A stretch of 53,136 nucleotides of DNA from Rhizobium aethiopicum. GTDB taxonomy: Bacteria > Pseudomonadota > Alphaproteobacteria > Rhizobiales > Rhizobiaceae. Positions 17,056-24,663 of this stretch are shown piece after piece (positions within the stretch are counted from its first letter, which is position 1; every line of letters starts with the position of its first letter). The DNA is taken from the NCBI RefSeq assembly GCF_014197535.1, contig NZ_JACIFV010000033.1:1-53136 (forward strand), written 5' to 3'. The translations under genes were made by a program, and so were the position numbers. The notes under the pieces were generated by a model. The model saw nothing but the letters and a program-made list of their open reading frames with translations. It searched no databases and had not been told where the DNA came from.

Positions 17056-18022
17056 TGCGGCGGCGCAAGCGGCGCCGGGTCTCGGACGGGCTTTCGGAAA
17101 AACTCGCCCGGTAGCTTCTCGCAAAGGCCGAAGCCGAATTGAAGCCGGTCGCTGCCGCGATGTCGGCGAAAGAGGCATTCGTCTCGATCACCTTGCGGCG
17201 CGCCGCATTCAAGCGCAGCGCGAGATAATGCACATGCGGCGGTGCGCCGATGTTCTGCTGGAAGAGGTCCTGCAGATGCCGGGCGCTGATACCCACCCGG
17301 CGGGCGAGCCGCGCCAAAATGAGCGGCTGCTCGATATGTTCCTCCATCAGCCGCACCGCCTGCGCCACGCGGGGATCGTGCATTCTCAGCCCCGCCGAGG
17401 CGGCCGAAAGCGGCTCGTCGGCATGAAAGGAAGGCTGCTCGTAGCGGAACAGTCGGCTGACCTCGAGCGCCAGCGAATAACCCTGCCGCTGCCTGATGAC
17501 CTCGAGCATCAGGTCGACGGTCGGAAGCGAGCCTGATGTCGTCAATCGCTTGCCGTCGATGACGAAGCGGTCCTTCACGGCCCGCACCTCTGGATAGGCG
17601 AGCGCAAAATCCTCGTAATCCTCCCAGTGGACAGTCGCCGGCTGTCCGTCGAGCAGGCTTGCCTCGGCGAGCAGCCATGTGCCGGACTCGATGCCGGCAA
17701 TCATCGTGCGGTAGCGGGCGGCCTGGGAGAGCTGCATCTTCAGCGCCGGCGTGGCGCTTCGGCGCCAGTTGTAGCTCGCGAGCACGAACAGCGGATTATC
17801 CTCTGCCGTCGCCTGGAAGATTCCTTCAGCAGGCACCGCGATATGGCTGGTGGTCGGGACCGGCGCCCCGTCCGGCGTCAGCAGCCGCCAGCGATAGAGC
17901 TCGCTGCCGGAGATGCGATTGGCGCCGCGCAGCGGCTCGATGACCGACGCGATCAGGATCAGGTTCGTTTCCGGCAGGACGAGAAGGTCGATATCGAGCC
18001 GGTCCGTTGATCGCTGCAGCAA
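17030..18022 (-). CDS. GlxA/CdhR-like AraC-family activator
   Basis: This 330-residue protein has an N-terminal DJ-1/PfpI-like amidotransferase domain (DIDLLVLPETNLILIASVIE) and a C-terminal AraC DNA-binding domain (LARLARRVGISARHLQDLF, then FADIAAATGFNSASAFARSY). This is the architecture of CdhR and GbdR, activators of carnitine and glycine betaine catabolism in Pseudomonas. It lies divergent to the carnitine operon, 105 bp away. The start is assigned to TTG at 18022 because AAAGGAGGGGAGC directly precedes it; a TTG 14 codons earlier would place that site inside the gene. Ligand is probably carnitine or a derivative, by context. Confidence 0.88.
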   Translation of the reverse strand: MLQRSTDRLDIDLLVLPETNLILIASVIEPLRGANRISGSELYRWRLLTPDGAPVPTTSHIAVPAEGIFQATAEDNPLFVLASYNWRRSATPALKMQLSQAARYRTMIAGIESGTWLLAEASLLDGQPATVHWEDYEDFALAYPEVRAVKDRFVIDGKRLTTSGSLPTVDLMLEVIRQRQGYSLALEVSRLFRYEQPSFHADEPLSAASAGLRMHDPRVAQAVRLMEEHIEQPLILARLARRVGISARHLQDLFQQNIGAPPHVHYLALRLNAARRKVIETNASFADIAAATGFNSASAFARSYRASFSESPSETRRRLRRRITPLAAAT

Positions 18023-18127
18023 GCTCCCCTCCTTTTGTTCCGATAATGTATCAACGCGTTCCAAAAATGCAAAGCATCTCTGCCGATCCTGCCGCGTAAT
18101 GCTTGGTAAGACGGGGAGAACAAAAAC

Positions 18128-19030
18128 ATGCCTCTAGCGATGAACCGCGATGTCTTCATCACCTGCGCCGTGACCGGCGCCGGCGATACGGTTTCCAGAT
18201 CCAGCCACGTTCCCATCACTCCCAAGCAGATCGCGGAGTCCGCGATCGACGCCGCCAAGGCTGGGGCGGCCGTTGTTCACTGCCATGTCCGCGATCCGGA
18301 AACGGGGGCTGCCAGCCGCCGCAACGATCTCTACAGGGAGGTCACCGACCGCATCCGTTCGGCCGATATCGACGTCGTGCTCAATCTCACCGCCGGCATG
18401 GGCGGGGACCTGATCTTTGGCGATGTCGAAAGCCCACTGCCCCTCAATGCGAAGGGCACCGACATGGCGGGCGCCAGCGAGCGCGTCAGCCATGTCGCCG
18501 AGTGCCTGCCGGAGATCTGCACGCTCGACTGCGGCACGATGAACTTCAATCTTGGTGACTATGTGATGACCAATACGCCGGCCATGCTGCGGGCGATGGC
18601 GAGCAAGATGACGGCTCTCGGCGTGCGGCCGGAGATCGAGGCCTTCGACACCGGCCACCTCTGGTTTGCCAAGCAGCTCGCCGAGGAGGGCCTCATCGAA
18701 GACCCGGTGCTGATCCAGCTCTGCATGGGCATTCCATGGGGTGCGCCCGACGATCTCAACACCTTCATGGCGATGGTCAACAACGTGCCTGCGAGCTGGA
18801 CCTTCTCGGCCTTTTCGATCGGCCGCAACGCCATGGCCTATCCGGCAGCGGCGGTTCTGGCCGGCGGCAATGTCCGTGTCGGCCTGGAGGACAACCTCTT
18901 TATCGGCAAGGGGCAGCTCGCCACCAATGCGCAGCTCGTCGAAAAGGCCGTGCAGGTGGTCGAAGGCATGGGCGGGCGCATCATCGGACCGGAAGACGTC
19001 CGCAAGAAACTCAAATTGACGAAGCGCTGA
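18128..19030 (+). CDS. Beta-keto acid cleavage enzyme (BKACE), dehydrocarnitine type
   Basis: This 300-residue TIM-barrel enzyme belongs to the BKACE (DUF849) family, which condenses a beta-keto acid with acetyl-CoA to release acetoacetate and a new acyl-CoA. Zinc ligands are visible as HCHVRDP (His51 and His53) and the Glu of GLEDN near residue 256. Next to carnitine dehydrogenase the expected substrate is 3-dehydrocarnitine, giving acetoacetate and betainyl-CoA, a step known from carnitine-degrading bacteria. The ATG at 18128 follows GGGGAG; a second ATG four codons later is possible. It is the first gene of the operon and ends 7 bp before the dehydrogenase. Confidence 0.92.
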   Translation: MPLAMNRDVFITCAVTGAGDTVSRSSHVPITPKQIAESAIDAAKAGAAVVHCHVRDPETGAASRRNDLYREVTDRIRSADIDVVLNLTAGMGGDLIFGDVESPLPLNAKGTDMAGASERVSHVAECLPEICTLDCGTMNFNLGDYVMTNTPAMLRAMASKMTALGVRPEIEAFDTGHLWFAKQLAEEGLIEDPVLIQLCMGIPWGAPDDLNTFMAMVNNVPASWTFSAFSIGRNAMAYPAAAVLAGGNVRVGLEDNLFIGKGQLATNAQLVEKAVQVVEGMGGRIIGPEDVRKKLKLTKR

Positions 19031-19037
19031 GGGCGGC

Positions 19038-20528
19038 ATGACAGGGATCAGCAAGGCAGCTTGTATCGGCGGCGGCGTCATCGGCGGCGGATGGATCGCC
19101 CGTTTCCTGCTCGCCGGCATCGACGTCGATGTGTTCGACCCGCATCCGGAGGCAGGCCGGATCGTCGGCGAAGTGATCGCCAATGCCGAAAAAGCCTATG
19201 CCATGCTGACGGGCGCGCCGTTACCGCCGCGCGGCAGGCTAACCTTTTGCAGAACGCTCGAGGAAGCCGTTGCCGACGCCGACTGGATCCAGGAAAGCGT
19301 GCCGGAACGGCTCGACCTCAAGCGCGGCGTGCTGACGCAAATCGATGCCGCGGCCCGTCCCGATGCATTGATCGGCTCTTCTACCTCTGGACTGTTGCCG
19401 ACCGATCTGCAGCACGACATGAAACATCCCGAGCGCCTCTTCGTCGCCCATCCCTACAATCCGGTCTATCTGCTGCCGCTGGTCGAAATCGTCGGCGGCG
19501 CAAAGACCTCGGCTGCGACCATCCAGGCGGCGATGGAAAGACTGCCGCCGATCGGCATGAAGGGCGTCCACATCGCCAAGGAGATCGAGGCCTTCGTCGG
19601 CGACCGGCTGCTCGAAGCGCTCTGGCGCGAGGCCTTGTGGCTCATCCACGACGACATCTGCACCGTCGAGACGCTCGACGACGTCATCCGCTATTCCTTC
19701 GGCCTGCGCTGGGCGCAGATGGGCCTGTTCCAGACTTACCGCATCGCCGGCGGCGAGGCCGGCATGCGCCATTTCCTCGCCCAGTTCGGGCCCTGTCTCG
19801 CCTGGCCCTGGACCAAGCTCACCGATGTCGTCGATCTCGACGATGCGCTGATCGAAAAGATCGGCCGGCAATCCGACGAGCAGGCGGCCGGCCTTTCGAT
19901 CCGGGAGCTCGAACGCATCCGTGACGAAAATCTCGTCGGTATTCTCCAGGCGCTGAAGGGCGGCGATAGCGGCAAGGGCTGGGGTGCCGGCAAGCTGCTG
20001 AAAGATTTCGAACAATCGCTCTGGGGGCAGGGCGGCGAAGCGGCGGCTTCCGCCGATCCGTCGAAGCCGCTGAGGCTTGTCGAAACCAAGGTAAACCCTG
20101 CCTGGGTCGACTATAATGGCCACATGACCGAGCACCGCTACCTGCAGGTTTTCGGCGATACGTCAGACGCGCTGCTGCGCCTCGTCGGCGTCGATCTTGC
20201 CTATGTCGAGGCGGGCCACAGCTACTATACGGTCGAAAGCCATATCCGCCATCTCGGCGAAGCCAAGCTCGGGCAGGCGATCCATTCGACCTGCCAGGTG
20301 CTCGCCGCCGACGACAAGCGGCTGCATGTCTTCCACACTCTGCAGGATACGGCGACGGGCGAGACTCTCGCGACCGCCGAGCACATGCTGCTGCATGTCG
20401 ACAGCAAGGCAGGCAAGTCCGTGCCGGCGCCGGCCGCTGTGCTCGACAAGATCAAGGCGATCGCCGCTGCTCATTCGGAATTGGCGCTGCCCGAAGGTGC
20501 CGGCCGTTCCGTCGGTCAGAGGCGGTAG
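19038..20528 (+). CDS. L-carnitine dehydrogenase fused to betainyl-CoA thioesterase
   Basis: This 496-residue protein combines two enzymes. Residues 1 to about 320 are a 3-hydroxyacyl-CoA-dehydrogenase-like carnitine dehydrogenase with Rossmann motif CIGGGVIGGGWIARF and active-site block VAHPYNPVYLLPLVEIVGG. After a linker rich in Ala, a hot-dog thioesterase domain starts near residue 345 (ETKVNPAWVDYNGHMTEHRY). Carnitine dehydrogenase makes 3-dehydrocarnitine with NAD; the thioesterase would hydrolyse betainyl-CoA formed by BKACE, releasing glycine betaine. The same fusion is known in rhizobia. It is short-spaced to both neighbours in the operon. A second role, hydrolysing carnitinyl-CoA, cannot be excluded. 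Confidence 0.94.
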   Translation: MTGISKAACIGGGVIGGGWIARFLLAGIDVDVFDPHPEAGRIVGEVIANAEKAYAMLTGAPLPPRGRLTFCRTLEEAVADADWIQESVPERLDLKRGVLTQIDAAARPDALIGSSTSGLLPTDLQHDMKHPERLFVAHPYNPVYLLPLVEIVGGAKTSAATIQAAMERLPPIGMKGVHIAKEIEAFVGDRLLEALWREALWLIHDDICTVETLDDVIRYSFGLRWAQMGLFQTYRIAGGEAGMRHFLAQFGPCLAWPWTKLTDVVDLDDALIEKIGRQSDEQAAGLSIRELERIRDENLVGILQALKGGDSGKGWGAGKLLKDFEQSLWGQGGEAAASADPSKPLRLVETKVNPAWVDYNGHMTEHRYLQVFGDTSDALLRLVGVDLAYVEAGHSYYTVESHIRHLGEAKLGQAIHSTCQVLAADDKRLHVFHTLQDTATGETLATAEHMLLHVDSKAGKSVPAPAAVLDKIKAIAAAHSELALPEGAGRSVGQRR

Positions 20529-20538
20529 GAGGAGCGAC

Positions 20539-21699
20539 ATGGATTTCGGTCTCAGCCAGGAACAGGAAATGATCGTTGAGACGGTTCGCGGCTTCGTCGA
20601 AACCGAAATCTATCCGTATGAGAACGAGGTCGAGCGCAGTGGCATCGTCCCGCCGGAGCTCGGCCGCGAGATCCAGCGCAAATGCATCGAGCTCGGCTTC
20701 TACGCCTGCAATTTTCCCGAGGAGATCGGCGGCGCCGGCCTCGATCAACTCACCTTCACGCTGGTCGAGCGGGAGCTCGGACGCGGTTCGCTGGGGCTGA
20801 CGGTTTTCTTCGGTCGGCCCTCCGGCATCCTGATGGCCTGCGAGGGCGAGCAGCGTGAGCGTTATCTGCTGCCGGCGGTGCGCGGCGAGAAGATCGACGC
20901 GCTCGCCATTACCGAGCCCGACGCCGGTTCCGATATGCGCGGCATGAAATGTGCGGCCCGCCGCGATGGCGGTGATTTCGTGCTGAACGGCACGAAGCAT
21001 TTCATCTCGCATGCCGACGTCGCCGATTTCGTCATCGTCTTTGCCGCGACCGGCGAGGAGGAAACGCCGAAAGGCATCAAGAAGAAGATCACTGCCTTCC
21101 TGGTGGATCGAGGCACGCCGGGGTTCGAGATCCTCAAAGGCTACGATTCCGTTTCGCATCGCGGCTATCACAACTCAACGCTGAGCTTCGAAGATTGCCG
21201 CATTCCTGAAGCCCAGGTGCTGGGCGAGGTGCATCGCGGCTTCGATATCGCCAATCAATGGCTTTACGGCACGCGGCTGACGGTTGCCGCCACCTGCGTC
21301 GGCCGGGCGCGCCGCGTCTTCGAAATGGCCCTGCCCTATGCCGCCGAGCGCAAGCAGTTCGGCAAGCCGATCGGTGCCAATCAGGGTGTGTCGTTCAAGC
21401 TTGCCGATATGATCACCGAGATTGACGCGGCCGACTGGCTGACGCTTGCCGCCGCCTGGCAGGTCGACGCCGGCCGTCCCGCTGACCGCCAGATCGCCTC
21501 GGCCAAGCTCTACGCCTCCGAGATGCTGGCTCGCGTCACCGACGAGGCGATTCAGATCTACGGCGGCATGGGTCTGATGGACGACCTGCCGCTTGCCCGC
21601 TTCTGGCGCGACGCACGCGTCGAGCGGATCTGGGACGGCACCTCCGAGATCCAGCGGCATATCATCAGCCGCGATCTGCTTCGGCCTTTGGGAGCGTGA
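20539..21699 (+). CDS. Acyl-CoA dehydrogenase, likely CaiA-like (butyrobetainyl-CoA)
   Basis: This 386-residue FAD enzyme has the acyl-CoA dehydrogenase signature blocks ALAITEPDAGSDMRGMKC, QFGKPIGANQGVSFKLADM and IQIYGGMGLMDD. By context it would oxidise gamma-butyrobetainyl-CoA to crotonobetainyl-CoA. The start ATG at 20539 is preceded by GGAGGAG and lies 10 bp after the dehydrogenase-thioesterase. At the position where medium-chain enzymes carry the catalytic Glu (YEGTS) this protein has Asp (IWDGTSEIQ); Asp occurs there in some subfamilies, so activity is still plausible, though the base may differ. Electrons would pass to ETF encoded elsewhere. Confidence 0.9.
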   Translation: MDFGLSQEQEMIVETVRGFVETEIYPYENEVERSGIVPPELGREIQRKCIELGFYACNFPEEIGGAGLDQLTFTLVERELGRGSLGLTVFFGRPSGILMACEGEQRERYLLPAVRGEKIDALAITEPDAGSDMRGMKCAARRDGGDFVLNGTKHFISHADVADFVIVFAATGEEETPKGIKKKITAFLVDRGTPGFEILKGYDSVSHRGYHNSTLSFEDCRIPEAQVLGEVHRGFDIANQWLYGTRLTVAATCVGRARRVFEMALPYAAERKQFGKPIGANQGVSFKLADMITEIDAADWLTLAAAWQVDAGRPADRQIASAKLYASEMLARVTDEAIQIYGGMGLMDDLPLARFWRDARVERIWDGTSEIQRHIISRDLLRPLGA

Positions 21700-21703
21700 A
21701 CCG

Positions 21704-23758
21704 ATGACCTCTCGCCCGCTCGACCGCCTGCTCAGACCGCAAACGATCGCCGTCTTTGGCGGCCGTGAGGCCCGCAGGGTGATCGAGCAGTGCGACCGCA
21801 TGGGCTTTTCAGGCGAGATCTGGCCGGTTCATCCCAAACTCGACGAGGTGCTCGGTCGGCGGTGTTATCGCTCCGCATCCGATCTGCCATTGGCTCCGGA
21901 CGCCGCCTTCGTCGGCGTCAACAGGACGCTCACCGTCGACATCGTGCGCAGCCTTTCTGCTGCCGGCGCCGGCGGAGCGGTCTGTTATGCCTCAGGCTTC
22001 AGCGAGGCGACGGCGGAACTCGGCGACGGCGCAGATCTGCAGCAGGCCCTGCTGGCGGCGGCGGGCGACATGCCGATCCTCGGCCCCAACTGTTACGGGC
22101 TGATCAATGGTCTCGACGGCGCACTGCTCTGGCCCGACCAGCACGGGATGAAGCGCATCGAATATGGTGTCGCGATCCTCACACAATCTTCCAATATCGC
22201 CATCAACCTGACCATGCAGGCACGCGGGTTGCCGATCGCCTATGTGGTGACGGCAGGCAACCAGGCGCAGACATCACTTGCCGATGTCGCCTGCGCATTG
22301 ATCGACGATCCGCGCATCACGTCGGTCGGCCTTCATGTCGAAGGTTTCGGCGATCTCTCCGGCCTCGAACGCCTTGCCGCCACTGCCCGCCAGTTGAAGA
22401 AGCCGGTCGTCGTGCTGAAGGTCGGCAGGTCGGAACAGGCAAGACATGCGGCGGTGTCGCACACCGCCTCGCTCGCCGGCAGCGATGCGGTGGCCGATGC
22501 CGTGCTTGCCCGGCTCGGCATAGGCCGTGTCCAAAGCCTGCCGGCCTTGCTGGAAACCCTGAAGCTGCTGCATGTCGCCGGCCCTCTGCCAAGCCATTCG
22601 ATCTCATCGATGAGTTGTTCCGGCGGCGAGGCTTCGCTGATGGCCGATGCCGCCGTCGGCCGCGATGTCGAATTCCCGGCGCTGGAGCCGCAACAATTGC
22701 CGCGTCTGCGGCGGGTCCTCGGCGAGATGGTGGCGCTTTCCAATCCGCTCGACTACCACACCTTCGTCTGGGGCGATTTCGAACGCCAGACCGAAGCCTT
22801 CAGCGCCATGTTCGAAGGCGGCTGTGCCCTCAATCTCGTCGTCCTCGATTTTCCGCGCGGGGATCGCTGCGATGCGGCCGAATGGGCGACGACGGCGGAC
22901 GCGGTGATCGCCGCGGCCTCCGCCACCGGTGCGTTAGCCGGCCTTCTCTCAACCCTTCCGGAGAATATGCCGGAGCCGGTCGCCGATCGGCTGATGGCGA
23001 ATGGCATCGTCGCCTTCTCGGGCATCGACGAAGCCATCATTGCGGCGGAAGTCGCCGCCCGTATTGCCAAGGTCTGGGATCGCCCGCCTCCCCTGCCGCT
23101 GCTCGACGTGCCGTCCGTGGACGGCGAAATCGAGACGCTGACGGAAGCCGACGCGAAAACGGAACTTGCTGCCTGCGGCCTCCCTGTTCCCTGGGGGCTG
23201 CAGGCTTTTTCTCCCGGTGAAGCCGCCGAGCAGGCCGAGCGGCTCGGTTTTCCCGTCGTGCTGAAGGGGCTCGGCATTGCGCACAAGACCGAGGCCGGCG
23301 CTGTCGCGCTCAACCTCAAGGATAGTGAGGCCGTGTTGAACGCGGCGGCGAAAATGCCGTCGAATGGCGGATACCTCGTCGAGAAGATGATCGATCCGCC
23401 GGTCGCCGAGCTCATTGTCGGCGCCAGCCGCGACCCGATCTTCGGATTGTCGCTGACATTGGGAGCGGGCGGAATCTTCGTCGAACTGATCGAAGATTCC
23501 GTCGTCCTGCCGCTTCCGGCGACGAAAGCCGATATTCGTGCGGCGATTTCGCGTCTCAAAATTGCGAAATTGATGCATGGCTATCGCGGGCGACCGAAAG
23601 GCGATTTCGAAGCCACTATAGACGCCGTCGCAGCTACGGCAGAATATGTCGTAAAGAATGCGGTGCGCCTGGAGGAACTGGACCTTAATCCCTTGATGGT
23701 TCTTCCCGAAGGGCGCGGTGTTGTTGCAGTCGATGCTCTCATACGGCGAAGGAGGTAG
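21704..23758 (+). CDS. ADP-forming acyl-CoA synthetase (acetate-CoA ligase type)
   Basis: This 684-residue protein has the order CoA-binding domain (LLRPQTIAVFGGREARRV), succinyl-CoA-synthetase-like flavodoxin domains with the phosphohistidine block AAVSHTASLAGSDA, and a C-terminal ATP-grasp domain (AEQAERLGFPVVLKGLGIAH). Such NDP-forming synthetases make an acyl-CoA from an acid, CoA and ATP. In this operon it is the obvious candidate for activating butyrobetaine, crotonobetaine or carnitine. The ATG at 21704 lies 4 bp after the previous stop, with GGGAGCG upstream. The enzyme type differs from CaiC, which is AMP-forming, and from the CaiB CoA-transferase, so this is a different solution to the same step. 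Confidence 0.9.
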   Translation: MTSRPLDRLLRPQTIAVFGGREARRVIEQCDRMGFSGEIWPVHPKLDEVLGRRCYRSASDLPLAPDAAFVGVNRTLTVDIVRSLSAAGAGGAVCYASGFSEATAELGDGADLQQALLAAAGDMPILGPNCYGLINGLDGALLWPDQHGMKRIEYGVAILTQSSNIAINLTMQARGLPIAYVVTAGNQAQTSLADVACALIDDPRITSVGLHVEGFGDLSGLERLAATARQLKKPVVVLKVGRSEQARHAAVSHTASLAGSDAVADAVLARLGIGRVQSLPALLETLKLLHVAGPLPSHSISSMSCSGGEASLMADAAVGRDVEFPALEPQQLPRLRRVLGEMVALSNPLDYHTFVWGDFERQTEAFSAMFEGGCALNLVVLDFPRGDRCDAAEWATTADAVIAAASATGALAGLLSTLPENMPEPVADRLMANGIVAFSGIDEAIIAAEVAARIAKVWDRPPPLPLLDVPSVDGEIETLTEADAKTELAACGLPVPWGLQAFSPGEAAEQAERLGFPVVLKGLGIAHKTEAGAVALNLKDSEAVLNAAAKMPSNGGYLVEKMIDPPVAELIVGASRDPIFGLSLTLGAGGIFVELIEDSVVLPLPATKADIRAAISRLKIAKLMHGYRGRPKGDFEATIDAVAATAEYVVKNAVRLEELDLNPLMVLPEGRGVVAVDALIRRRR

Positions 23759-23765
23759 CATAGGT

Positions 23766-24548
23766 TTGAGCGACCACATTCGTACACGACGTGACGGCGG
23801 AGTACTGGAAGTCGTCATCGACCGGCCGAAGGCGAACGCCATCGACCTTGCGACCAGCCGCGTCATGGGATCGATCTTCCAAGATTTTCGCGACGACCCG
23901 GAATTGCGCGTCGCCATCGTCACGGGCGCGGGCGAAAAGTTTTTCTGTGCCGGCTGGGATCTGAAGGCTGCCGCCGCTGGCGATGCGGTCGACGGCGATT
24001 ACGGCGTCGGCGGTTTCGGCGGTCTGCAGGAACTGCGCGACCTCAATAAGCCGGTCATCTCAGCGGTTAATGGCATCTGTTGCGGCGGCGGGCTGGAGAT
24101 CGCGCTTTCGACCGATCTGATCATCGCCTCTGAGCATGCCACCTTCGCCCTGCCGGAAATCCGCTCGGGCACGGTCGCCGATGCCGCTTCGATCAAGCTG
24201 CCGAAGCGCATCCCCTACCACATTGCTATGGATATGCTTCTAACGGGCCGCTGGCTCGACGTTCATGAGGCGCATCGCTGGGGTTTCGTCAATGAGATCC
24301 TGCCGGCCGAGCGGGTGATGGAGAGGGCCTGGGAGCTTGCCCGGCTGCTCGAAAGCGGGCCGCCGCTCGTCTATGCGGCCATCAAGGAAATCGTGCGCGA
24401 AGCGGAGGGTTCGACGTTCCAGACTGCGATGAACAAGATCACCAAAAGGCAGTTTGCGACCGTCGATCGGCTCTATTCGAGCGAAGACCAATTGGAAGGC
24501 GCGCGGGCTTTCGCGGAGAAGCGAAGCCCCATTTGGAAAGGACGATAA
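23766..24548 (+). CDS. CaiD-like crotonobetainyl-CoA hydratase
   Basis: This 260-residue crotonase closely parallels Escherichia coli CaiD: DRPKANAID near the start, FRDDPELRVAIVTGAGEKFF, CAGWDLKAAA, the oxyanion-hole region GICCGGGLEIA, TFALPEIRSGTVAD and the C-terminal FAEKRSPIWKGR all match in order. CaiD hydrates crotonobetainyl-CoA to L-carnitinyl-CoA. The TTG at 23766 is chosen since GGAGG lies ten bases upstream and the N-terminus then aligns with CaiD; a GTG at 23718 would overlap the ligase gene. It is the last gene of the carnitine operon, 115 bp before the transporter genes. Confidence 0.9.
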   Translation: MSDHIRTRRDGGVLEVVIDRPKANAIDLATSRVMGSIFQDFRDDPELRVAIVTGAGEKFFCAGWDLKAAAAGDAVDGDYGVGGFGGLQELRDLNKPVISAVNGICCGGGLEIALSTDLIIASEHATFALPEIRSGTVADAASIKLPKRIPYHIAMDMLLTGRWLDVHEAHRWGFVNEILPAERVMERAWELARLLESGPPLVYAAIKEIVREAEGSTFQTAMNKITKRQFATVDRLYSSEDQLEGARAFAEKRSPIWKGR

Positions 24549-24663
24549 GGAGGCGGCGGCAACCGCGCATTTTCCCGCATGATGCGGGCACCGGAGGTGG
24601 AGAGGAAACCGCCTGCGATCCTGCCCGGAAGTTCTGTCAACGCACCAAAGAAGGAACTGGGGA
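24549..24663. promoter_or_regulatory. Spacer between carnitine genes and transporter
   Basis: The 115-bp gap contains a short palindrome CCCGCATGATGCGGG at 24574-24588 that could be a protein site or a small hairpin. There is no T-tract terminator, so transcription from the carnitine operon could run into the transporter genes. Confidence 0.4.
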
